NCBI GenBank assembly: GCA_016297945.1
Contig: JAEDFR010000049.1
Location: forward strand, 1 to 16,706
Direction: 5' to 3'
Source: Lachnospiraceae bacterium
Lineage (GTDB): Bacteria > Bacillota > Clostridia > Lachnospirales > Lachnospiraceae
Length of the DNA: 16,706 nt
A program made the translations under genes and the position numbers. Each line of letters starts with the position of its first letter. Within the stretch, counting starts at the first letter, position 1. The notes beneath the pieces were generated by a model. It was not told the DNA's origin. It did no database searches and saw only the letters and a list, made by a program, of their open reading frames with translations. This document shows positions 7,345 through 14,051 of the stretch, in pieces.

Positions 7345-8367
7345 TCAGTCATAAATTTTATGAAGCTTCTTCCATGAGGGCATCTGCGCTTTTAATTTCT
7401 TCCATGCCTTCATATCATCTTCTCTGTTTCCCAGCATCTTGGAAAAATCATCACTTAAATCTTCCATTTCACCAACTGCATTTTTACAATGGTTACTCAT
7501 AGCAAGTTCTCCCATTTTTGTTCTTGTCATAACAAACAATTTTGGTGCCATTGTAAAAAATCGTTTGGTACCTCTTTTAAAATATATATCATTGCCTTTT
7601 GGCAAGATCATATATCCCATATCTTTCAATGCCTTATGCGCTTCCCATACCGCATCCAACAACAACGTGATTTGTTTCATTTTGCACTGATACAGATTGC
7701 ATTCTAAAATATAGGATAAGTAAGCACCCGGTAACACAAAAGCCAGATGACATTTGTACCACGAATCCATATCCGGCACCCAATTTAATGTATACTCCGT
7801 CTTTGCAAAGATTCCTTCCATCTTTTCTTTCAGCTGTGCAAAATTAGCACTTTCATCCTGTTTTGCAAAACTGTCATCATCCGCACCATCTCTTTTTTCT
7901 CCATCCGTCACAAGTCCGATAGTCATAGAACCGTTTCCAAAGCAGACGCTGACCATGTAACTGTCTGTACGTTCTCCACCGGTCCCCTGAAATCCAAACA
8001 ACACTTCTTTCGTTTTCGCGGACTGTTCCCTTATGGTTTTTGCCATATATTTTGCATGCATATTATTTCCGACACAGACAATTGTATCTGCATCAGCTTC
8101 AATCAGTTCTCCCAAAATCGTCTGCAACTGTTTATACTGCATAACTGCAAAAATCACGTCATAATGCGCATCGCCAATCGCATCGGTTATGATTGGATAA
8201 TCGGTTGTCACTTCTCCACCAAAATAATGATGCAAAACCAGACCTTCCCTGTCTAACAATTCTTTGCGCTTACCTCTTGCAAGCAGGGTTACATCATGAC
8301 CGTTTTCACACAATACATGACACAAAAAGCTACCGATTACGCCTGCTCCGTATACTAAAATCTTCAT
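7345..8367 (-). CDS. Ketopantoate reductase-like NAD(P)-dependent oxidoreductase
   Basis: The N-terminal Rossmann fold has GAGVIGSF (residues 7-14), and the PanE/ApbA-type domain order is followed over 340 residues. VGNNMHAK around 99-106 corresponds to the family's QNG-x segment but is altered. Lys205 in MDSWYKCHLAF sits where the catalytic lysine of ketopantoate reductase is expected, but the following asparagine positions are not conserved. The C-terminal part is basic and about 40 residues longer than E. coli PanE (303). It is therefore probably a relative with another 2-oxo acid or hydroxy acid substrate rather than the pantothenate enzyme. The ATG lies 2 nt after the stop of the histidine kinase gene, with GGAG inside that gene, so translation is coupled. 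A strong terminator follows. Confidence 0.8.
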   Translation of the reverse strand: MKILVYGAGVIGSFLCHVLCENGHDVTLLARGKRKELLDREGLVLHHYFGGEVTTDYPIITDAIGDAHYDVIFAVMQYKQLQTILGELIEADADTIVCVGNNMHAKYMAKTIREQSAKTKEVLFGFQGTGGERTDSYMVSVCFGNGSMTIGLVTDGEKRDGADDDSFAKQDESANFAQLKEKMEGIFAKTEYTLNWVPDMDSWYKCHLAFVLPGAYLSYILECNLYQCKMKQITLLLDAVWEAHKALKDMGYMILPKGNDIYFKRGTKRFFTMAPKLFVMTRTKMGELAMSNHCKNAVGEMEDLSDDFSKMLGNREDDMKAWKKLKAQMPSWKKLHKIYD

Positions 8368-8369
8368 TT

Positions 8370-11273
8370 TTACTCCACTCCATAATTCTCCCGGATGAAA
8401 GAAATGACCTGCTTATAATGTGTAATCAATCGTTCATGATTTGATTCTACATATGTATAATCTTCACTCTTTACAGCCATCTCCATATCCTTCGCTTCTT
8501 GCGAAAAGTTTTCAAAACCAAATGTTAACGATGTTCCCTTTAATGCATGAACCGTAATCCGATATTGTTTCCAGTCCTTTTCAGTAAAATAGGTTTCCAG
8601 CTTATCCAATTGGTTATCCTGCGCAAACTCTCGAATCATTTCCAGATAAAAGTCCCGGTTACCGCCGCAAAACTCCAAGCCAATCTTTTCATTAATCTGA
8701 ACCTGATATGCTTCTGAATCTTTTATATTGGATGATGTTTTTTGTTCATCCTGTTCTTTTATATCGGATGATGTTTTTTGTTCATCCTGCTCTTTTATAT
8801 CGGATGGTGTTTTTTGTTCATCCTGTTCTTTTATATCGGATGATGTTTTTTGTTTATCCTGCTCCTTTGTATCGGTTGTTCCATCTTCAATGGAATTGAG
8901 AGTATTCTGACACAGACGAAAGCTTCCTTTGGGAAGATTCCTGCAAAGCACATCATTTAACTGCTCCTGCGTATAGGGTTTTGACAAATAATCTGCAAAA
9001 CCCAAATCCATATATTGTTCTTTCATGCCATGAATAGCATTGGCCGTCAGCATAACAATGGGAACTCCCTCATTCAGTCCGGGCTCACTCCACATAATCT
9101 TAGCACATTCAATGCCATCCATAAGCGGCATCATATGATCTAAAAGAACCAGATCATATTTATTTTCCTTCCATGCTTCAATGGCCTCAGCACCACTGGT
9201 AAACATATCTATAATCATTTCCGATTTCTTTAAAAATCCGGACAGCACCTTTAAATTCATCGCAACATCATCAACCGCCAAAATTTTCATCCCTTTGGCT
9301 ACAATCCAGCTATAGGTCTTTTTATCGGAAACGGAAACCTTTTCTTCCAAATGATATTCTGAAATCGGTTCATCAAACCGGACTGTCTGTTCCAGATTTA
9401 TCCAGAAACAACTTCCTTTTCCATATATGCTTTCCACACCGATTTCACCGCCCATCAACTCTACCAAACGCTTTGTGATGGCAAGACCCAAACCGGTACC
9501 CTCAATATTTCGATTATGGATTTCATCCATGCGCTGGAATGCATCAAACAGTTTTTCTGCATCTTCTTCCTTGATTCCACGCCCACTATCTGAAACAAAG
9601 ATATACAGTTTTACTTTATTATCCTGTTCTTTTTCAAAGTCAATCTTTAACTCTACGTATCCGGTATCCGTATACTTGATGGCATTGGTCATCAAATTGG
9701 TAATGGCCTGTTGTAAACGGTTTTGGTCACCGAATAAAAATTTAGGAAGTAAAGGATTAATTATCACACGTAAATCCAATGCTTTCTCATCCGCACGTTT
9801 TTTCACTAAAAGCAGAATGTTGTCAATCATCAATTTTATGTCATAATCATTTTCAACAAGCTCCATCTTTCCGGATTCAATCTTGGAAAAATCCAGTATA
9901 TCATTGACGAGCGAAAGAAGTGTATGTCCGGAGCTGTCGACATCCTTTGCATAGGATAAGATGTTGTCTTCATTTGTTTCTCTCATAATCATCTCATTCA
10001 TACCGAGCACAGCATTGATTGGTGTACGGATTTCATGAGACATATTGGCAAGAAACTGACTTTTTGTCTCATTGGCTACTACAGCCTTGTTTCTCTCCCG
10101 CTGTATCTTCAGCATTTCAGTAATCGTATCAGCAGTAGTAACCATTAACATCAGACCCAGACCTAAAGTCGCAATTGATATATCAAACGCCTTGTCATAG
10201 TTCATATAATTTAATACCTGAATTACCGCTACCACTGCAGCCAGTGCAAACGCAGCCGCCGAAACCCAGTAATCTTTGATTCTCCCGGTAAAGATATCCC
10301 ATATCATGGATACAACAATGATAAGTAAGGTAAAAAACAGAACCAGCGCCATAATGATAAAGAGTCCGGCAAAATCTGATATTCCGCATGCATATAAAAC
10401 AGTACAAATCACAAGATCTAACAGAGCCAGAATTTCAGCTATGTAATAGAATTTTTGATATCGCTTTCCCTGTAACTGATTCATATAGTCGGCATAGGGA
10501 ATCGGCATAATCATAACCATAAAAAAAGCAATATCACCAATAACCGAAACATTGTCAAAAATGAGCTGACGGAAAGCAGAATTGGCAAAAATCCATACCG
10601 CAACCGCAATGACACCAAAACTTAAGCTTACCAGCTTCTGCTCTTTGTGATAGGCAATGCGGAATCCAAGACTCAGTATCAGCGAAAGAATCGCCAATGT
10701 AAGCATACTTATCCCAATTAACAGTATCCGCCCCTGCTCCTGTATCATATGCTGCCAAAATCCACCGTAACTGGCAAAGTAAATAAAATGAAAATCACCC
10801 AGATGCCGCTCAGGGCTTTTTGCAATAACCCTGATTGTCTTTCCGGCATCATCCGGTCCGATATCCACAAACAAATAATAGGTAGGGCTCACGTTTCCCA
10901 TAAAACGGCTGTTTTTCGTTGAATACTCTTTACGAAGTTCACCATCTACATAAATCGTAAAATCCTGTTTGGTAGTCCTAAAAATCAGATAAGTTCCCTC
11001 TTCTATTTCCATGGGAAGGATATTTCTGATTTCTATCCTATTTTCATTTTTATAATCTGTTTTAATTTTCCCGGGAAGTTGAATCTGTTTGGTGTTGCCG
11101 TCTGAAAAAACCTGTGTCCATGTGCTTTCATACATTGTACAGAAAAATGCTTCATCATCTCGCTCTGACGGCAGAAAGATTTCACCCAAAAAGGCATATA
11201 GAAAAATACTGACCATTGCCAACACGGTACACCATTTTATGATTGAATTTATCTTTTCGTACTTTTGATTCAT
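8370..11273 (-). CDS. Hybrid sensor histidine kinase with receiver and Hpt domains
   Basis: This 967-residue membrane-bound phosphorelay protein has an N-terminal helix (about 13-34) and an extracytoplasmic domain to about 180. About seven membrane helices follow (181-385), a 7TMR-DISM-like layout. The kinase core has SHEIRTP with His413, the N-box around Asn526/Asn530, DSGRG at 562-566 and GTGLGL at 592-597. The receiver (661-780) has Asp668/Asp669, phospho-acceptor Asp712, Thr743 and Lys765. A charged linker (803-851) made of four 12-residue repeats precedes an Hpt domain with His909. All catalytic residues are present, so phosphate can run His-Asp-His to an unlinked regulator. No output regulator is encoded in the window. 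The start has CAGGAT 7 nt upstream. Ligand unknown. Confidence 0.93.
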   Translation of the reverse strand: MNQKYEKINSIIKWCTVLAMVSIFLYAFLGEIFLPSERDDEAFFCTMYESTWTQVFSDGNTKQIQLPGKIKTDYKNENRIEIRNILPMEIEEGTYLIFRTTKQDFTIYVDGELRKEYSTKNSRFMGNVSPTYYLFVDIGPDDAGKTIRVIAKSPERHLGDFHFIYFASYGGFWQHMIQEQGRILLIGISMLTLAILSLILSLGFRIAYHKEQKLVSLSFGVIAVAVWIFANSAFRQLIFDNVSVIGDIAFFMVMIMPIPYADYMNQLQGKRYQKFYYIAEILALLDLVICTVLYACGISDFAGLFIIMALVLFFTLLIIVVSMIWDIFTGRIKDYWVSAAAFALAAVVAVIQVLNYMNYDKAFDISIATLGLGLMLMVTTADTITEMLKIQRERNKAVVANETKSQFLANMSHEIRTPINAVLGMNEMIMRETNEDNILSYAKDVDSSGHTLLSLVNDILDFSKIESGKMELVENDYDIKLMIDNILLLVKKRADEKALDLRVIINPLLPKFLFGDQNRLQQAITNLMTNAIKYTDTGYVELKIDFEKEQDNKVKLYIFVSDSGRGIKEEDAEKLFDAFQRMDEIHNRNIEGTGLGLAITKRLVELMGGEIGVESIYGKGSCFWINLEQTVRFDEPISEYHLEEKVSVSDKKTYSWIVAKGMKILAVDDVAMNLKVLSGFLKKSEMIIDMFTSGAEAIEAWKENKYDLVLLDHMMPLMDGIECAKIMWSEPGLNEGVPIVMLTANAIHGMKEQYMDLGFADYLSKPYTQEQLNDVLCRNLPKGSFRLCQNTLNSIEDGTTDTKEQDKQKTSSDIKEQDEQKTPSDIKEQDEQKTSSDIKEQDEQKTSSNIKDSEAYQVQINEKIGLEFCGGNRDFYLEMIREFAQDNQLDKLETYFTEKDWKQYRITVHALKGTSLTFGFENFSQEAKDMEMAVKSEDYTYVESNHERLITHYKQVISFIRENYGVE
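8721..8864 (-). repeat. Four tandem 36-bp units inside the histidine kinase gene
   Basis: Four contiguous units of 36 bp start at 8721, 8757, 8793 and 8829, differing by one to three bases; a fifth, decayed partial unit follows to about 8880. Thirty-six is a multiple of three, so unit loss or gain keeps the frame. Each encodes a variant of SDIKEQDEQKTS in the linker between receiver and Hpt domains. There are no spacers, so it is not a CRISPR array. Confidence 0.95.
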
Positions 11274-11360
11274 AAATTTATCCTGTTTTTAAGAAATTTG
11301 AATTACATCTTATATCGGATCACTGTGCTCTATGTACCTTCACAATCCCCTAATATTTAG

Positions 11361-11369
11361 ATTATAACA
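11361..11369 (-). promoter_or_regulatory. Extended -10 promoter of the histidine kinase gene
   Basis: On the minus strand TGTTATAAT gives a consensus -10 (TATAAT at 11361-11366) with the upstream TG of an extended -10 element. There is no good -35. The predicted start near 11354 leaves a leader of about 80 nt. The element directly follows the T-tract of the cysK terminator. Confidence 0.5.
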
Positions 11370-11371
11370 AA

Positions 11372-11399
11372 AATGACAGCCTTAAAAAAGACTGTCATT
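11372..11399 (-). terminator. Rho-independent terminator of cysK
   Basis: On the minus strand AATGACAG pairs with CTGTCATT and the inner TCTT with AAGG (one G-U), giving a 12-bp stem with a TTTT loop. The stem runs into TTTGTT. It lies 75 bp after the cysK stop codon. Confidence 0.85.
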
Positions 11400-11442
11400 A
11401 AAAAATCTTATAAAAACAGGAATGAAAAATATTTTAACATTT

Positions 11443-11476
11443 TGATGCCGGGGTCAAAAGGTATTATGCTCCATCA
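11443..11476 (+). repeat. Dispersed intergenic repeat, copy B
   Basis: TGATGCCGGGGTCAAAAGG is followed by TATTATGCTCCATCA. It aligns with copy A (943-981) over its full length with about seven differences and one gap, and its first 20 bases match copy C at 18 positions. It ends exactly on the cysK stop codon (TGA at 11474-11476, minus strand), so the repeat supplies the stop. Confidence 0.65.
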
Positions 11477-12412
11477 ATTATTGCTAAACAAAGGAGTAGA
11501 TAAATATCTGTCACCGGAGTCAGGAAGCAGTACCACAATATTCTTACCTTTGTTTTCCGGTCTTGCTGCCAGAATGGAAGCGGCTTTTAATGCTGCACCG
11601 GATGAAATTCCCACCAGAATACCTTCTGTTACGGCAAATCTCTTTCCTTCCGCAAAAGCATCTTCATTCTCAATGGCAATAACCTCATCATAAATCTTTG
11701 TATTTAACACATCCGGAACAAAACCGGCTCCAATTCCCTGAATCTTGTGAGCTCCGGGTGTTCCTTTCGATAATACGGGGCTTGTTGCGGGTTCTACTGC
11801 AACCACTTTTACGTCCGGATTTTGTGATTTTAAGTATTCACCAACACCGGTTACCGTTCCGCCGGTACCGACACCTGCTACAAAAATATCAACTTTTCCG
11901 TCTGTCTGCTCCCAGATTTCCGGTCCGGTTGTTTTCTTATGTGCTGCCGGATTGGCAGGATTTACAAACTGTCCGAGAATGACAGAGCCTTCAATACTTT
12001 CTTTTAATTCCTCTGCTTTTGCAATTGCGCCCTTCATTCCTTTGGCACCTTCTGTTAATACCAGTTCTGCACCGTAGGCTGCAAGAAGATTTCTTCTTTC
12101 TACCGACATGGTATCAGGCAGAGTTAAAATTGCTTTATATCCTTTTGCTGCTGCAACAGCTGCAAGACCAATTCCGGTATTGCCGCTGGTAGGCTCAATA
12201 ATCGTTGCGCCGGGTTTCAATAGCCCCTGTTGCTCTGCGTCTTCAATCATGGCCAGTGCAATACGATCCTTTACGGAACCTGCGGGGTTTAAGTACTCTA
12301 ACTTGGCAAGAATCGTTGCATCTGTCACTCCTACATTGCTACTGTAATTACTTACCTCTAAAATCGGTGTGTTTCCAATTAATTCTGCTGCGCTCTTTTT
12401 AATCTGACTCAT
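11474..12412 (-). CDS. cysK: Cysteine synthase A (O-acetylserine sulfhydrylase)
   Basis: This canonical 312-residue fold-type II PLP enzyme makes cysteine from O-acetylserine and sulfide. All family motifs are intact: NPAGSVKDR with PLP Lys48, PTSGNTGIG (74-82) as substrate-carboxylate loop, GQFVNPANP (147-155), HKKTTGPEI (158-166), GTGGT (182-186) and GISSGAA (268-274). The C-terminus RYLSTPLF is typical. The start is secure: AGGAGG stands 7 nt before the ATG. A terminator follows, so the gene is monocistronic. Its 5' region is the most elaborate in the window: a consensus promoter, a LysR-type palindrome farther up, and a Cys-rich leader peptide in the transcript. This is probably the main cysteine-forming enzyme, with the paralogue at 2016-2945 specialised. 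Confidence 0.97.
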   Translation of the reverse strand: MSQIKKSAAELIGNTPILEVSNYSSNVGVTDATILAKLEYLNPAGSVKDRIALAMIEDAEQQGLLKPGATIIEPTSGNTGIGLAAVAAAKGYKAILTLPDTMSVERRNLLAAYGAELVLTEGAKGMKGAIAKAEELKESIEGSVILGQFVNPANPAAHKKTTGPEIWEQTDGKVDIFVAGVGTGGTVTGVGEYLKSQNPDVKVVAVEPATSPVLSKGTPGAHKIQGIGAGFVPDVLNTKIYDEVIAIENEDAFAEGKRFAVTEGILVGISSGAALKAASILAARPENKGKNIVVLLPDSGDRYLSTPLFSNN

Positions 12413-12487
12413 TGTTAATTCCTCCTAAAATTCTAATACCCAAAATGAAATAATTTTTTCTTTCAATGTATGTGTTGTTCTTTCGAT

Positions 12488-12556
12488 TTACACTGTCAAC
12501 TCACATGTGCTGCAACATCGGTGACAACATCGCATAGTCATTTTCATAGTCTGCAT
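12488..12556 (-). CDS. Cys-rich leader peptide upstream of cysK (22 codons)
   Basis: A small frame starts at the ATG at 12556 and stops with TAA at 12488-12490. It begins MQTMKMTM and continues RCCHRCCSTC, then ELTV: five cysteines at residues 10, 11, 14, 15 and 18. A strong Shine-Dalgarno AGGAGAGG (12560-12567) lies at the right distance. It falls wholly inside the predicted cysK leader, about 40 nt from the transcription start and 75 nt before cysK. Clustered codons for the very amino acid the downstream enzyme makes are the hallmark of attenuation leader peptides, as with polycysteine leader ORFs in mycobacteria. Ribosome stalling on Cys codons would sense cysteinyl-tRNA supply. No classic terminator follows it, so translational or Rho-dependent control is more likely. 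Whether it is translated is inferred. Confidence 0.75.
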   Translation of the reverse strand: MQTMKMTMRCCHRCCSTCELTV

Positions 12557-12602
12557 AAGCCTCTCCTTTTCCTACTTTCCAAATAGGATTTGTTATAATT
12601 GG

Positions 12603-12631
12603 ATTTTATCCCCCCAAAAAAAGGATGTCAA
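12603..12631 (-). promoter_or_regulatory. Predicted cysK promoter
   Basis: On the minus strand a perfect TTGACA (12626-12631) is separated by 17 bp from TAAAAT (12603-12608). The predicted start is near 12596, giving a leader of about 184 nt that contains the Cys-rich ORF. Operator box 2 is then centred near -87, about two helical turns farther out than the usual -65 of LysR-type activators. Confidence 0.7.
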
Positions 12632-12648
12632 TACCAATACATCCTTTT
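12619..12648 (-). terminator. Hairpin with T-tract overlapping the cysK -35 box
   Basis: AAAAGGATGT and ACATCCTTTT form a perfect 10-bp stem with a 10-nt loop; on the minus strand it runs into seven Ts. As a terminator it would stop transcripts arriving from the peptidase operon or from any start near box 2, just before the cysK start point. The TTGACA of the cysK promoter lies across its loop and distal arm. Confidence 0.6.
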
Positions 12649-12672
12649 CGTTATCTTTAAATGCTATCACTT

Positions 12673-12693
12673 GTTATAGTTATACCCTATAAC
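12673..12693. promoter_or_regulatory. Palindromic LysR-type operator upstream of cysK (box 2)
   Basis: GTTATAG (12673-12679), seven bases, then CTATAAC (12687-12693), identical in all 14 fixed bases to boxes 1 and 3. It is the only such site between the peptidase gene and cysK. No convincing plus-strand gene exists here, so cysK is the likely target. Confidence 0.8.
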
Positions 12694-12849
12694 ACTTTCA
12701 ATTTTACCTTCTTTTTTAATACCAAAATCAAAAAAGATAAATTTAGGCTCTCACCATCCATTTTTCTTTGCCCAACAATTGAAAAAAAAATATATTATTT
12801 TATTGAAAGTATAACATTTCCATCATGTATAAAACCAATACATAAAAAC

Positions 12850-12886
12850 AACCGCCTGCTATAACTAAAAGCTATTGCAGACGGTT
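12850..12886 (-). terminator. Rho-independent terminator of the methyltransferase-peptidase operon
   Basis: On the minus strand AACCGTCTGC pairs with GCAGGCGGTT (10 bp, one U-G), followed by GTTTTTATG. It begins 26 bp after the peptidase stop codon. Confidence 0.85.
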
Positions 12887-12911
12887 ACCCATCATCCCGA
12901 AAAATCATCTG

Positions 12912-14051
12912 TTAAGACTGCAGAATCAGTTCTTTAACCAATGCCGCACCTTTCACTAAATCTTCCATCTCAATATATTCATGAACCGAATGTGCGTTGT
13001 TCATTCCGCAAGAAAGCACCACACCATCAATTCCCTGATTTACAATCACATTGTTATCACTGCCGCCGAAGGTTTCCGTTAATTCCGGTTCTACCCCGAT
13101 TTTTTCACATGCGCGACAAAATCTCTGTACCACACCGGAATTTTTATCTACCGCATAGGCCTTAATATTAATTTCATGAGAGAAAAGCAATTCCGCATTT
13201 TTGTCCGTTCCCTGTGCAGTCTCAATAACAGTTTCAAATATCTGTTTTGTTTCCTCCAACAATTCCATGACACGTTCATGATGATAACCACGTATTTCTC
13301 CCTCGCAGACGCAGTTTTCAGACACAATATTGGTCATACTTCCTCCGTGTATCAAACCAATATTGAGTGTGGTCTCATCTTCCAGTCTGCCCTGTCTGAT
13401 TTTTGAAATACCCTCAGCCATCAGGGCAATGGCATTAATCCCTTTTTCCGGCGCAAACCCGGCATGGGATGCCTTTCCTTTAATTTCAACCCTAAAAGAC
13501 ACAATGGATGGCGCGCGCAGGGCTGCCTTTCCGACATGCCCGCTAAAATCCAGTACATATGCCTGTTTGGATTTTACGACTGAAAAATCGAAAACCTTAC
13601 TTCCCTTATCATATAATTCTTCTGCGATCGAAAATAAAATCTCAATATCTCCATGCGGAATATTCTGATCCTGCAAGAGGCGGATTCCTTCCAAAATCTC
13701 TACAATACCGGCAACATCGTCACTACCCAAGACAGTCGTCCCGTCAGAAGTAATTTTTCCATCTTCGTGGAAAACTGCTTTTTTGGAAGCACCCGGATGA
13801 ACAGTATCCATGTGTGCCACAAACAGTGTCGAAGTCCCCTCCCCGGTTCCTTTTAAAAAGCCATACAGATTCCCTGCATTTCCTCCATAAAATTCTCCGG
13901 CTGAATCCTCTGATACCTCAAACTTCATTTCTTTCAAAATTTTTGTTAAACAGTCAGCCATTTGCCGTTCCGAAAAACTGACAGAATCAATCGAAACCAA
14001 TTCCTCAAACAATTCCCGGATTCGTTTTTCATTTGGATTAATCGTCTGCAT
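12912..14051 (-). CDS. M20 family metallopeptidase, PepT-like tripeptidase
   Basis: This is a cytoplasmic di-zinc exopeptidase of 379 residues. Metal and catalytic motifs are in order: AHMDTVHPG with His80 and catalytic Asp82, GSDDVAG with bridging Asp111, SIAEEL with general base Glu144 and metal ligand Glu145, LDFSGHVG for the next aspartate, and HSVHEY (354-359) for the C-terminal histidine. The dimerisation domain is present (KGKASHAGFAPEKGINAI). The motif set fits the PepT/YqjE-type branch. The frame extends to 14066, but GGAGAGGACGAAC stands before the ATG at 14051, which I take as the start. It overlaps the upstream methyltransferase gene by 14 bp, so the two are co-translated. True substrates cannot be told. 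Confidence 0.9.
   Translation of the reverse strand: MQTINPNEKRIRELFEELVSIDSVSFSERQMADCLTKILKEMKFEVSEDSAGEFYGGNAGNLYGFLKGTGEGTSTLFVAHMDTVHPGASKKAVFHEDGKITSDGTTVLGSDDVAGIVEILEGIRLLQDQNIPHGDIEILFSIAEELYDKGSKVFDFSVVKSKQAYVLDFSGHVGKAALRAPSIVSFRVEIKGKASHAGFAPEKGINAIALMAEGISKIRQGRLEDETTLNIGLIHGGSMTNIVSENCVCEGEIRGYHHERVMELLEETKQIFETVIETAQGTDKNAELLFSHEINIKAYAVDKNSGVVQRFCRACEKIGVEPELTETFGGSDNNVIVNQGIDGVVLSCGMNNAHSVHEYIEMEDLVKGAALVKELILQS

Larger units (their letters stand above)
12413..12911. other. 499-bp control region between the M20 peptidase gene and cysK
   Basis: From the cysK side this gap holds the AGGAGG site, a 75-nt spacer without a clear hairpin, a Cys-rich leader ORF, a consensus promoter, a terminator-like hairpin overlapping its -35 box, and the palindromic operator. 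From 12700 to 12848 it is plain AT-rich sequence in which I see no gene or motif beyond short A/T runs. It ends at the terminator of the peptidase gene. Confidence 0.8.

Noticed and set aside
8721..8864. Possible CRISPR array from regular 36-bp repeats
   Set aside because: The units are directly contiguous with no spacers and lie in frame inside a coding gene.
12594..12607. Plus-strand extended -10 (TGTTATAAT) suggesting an antisense RNA
   Set aside because: No -35 box, no stable product downstream, and the sequence is better explained as an operator-like half-site.
12661..12864. Plus-strand 67-codon frame in the cysK control region
   Set aside because: Its composition follows AT-rich DNA, there is no ribosome site, and it crosses the operator and the peptidase terminator.
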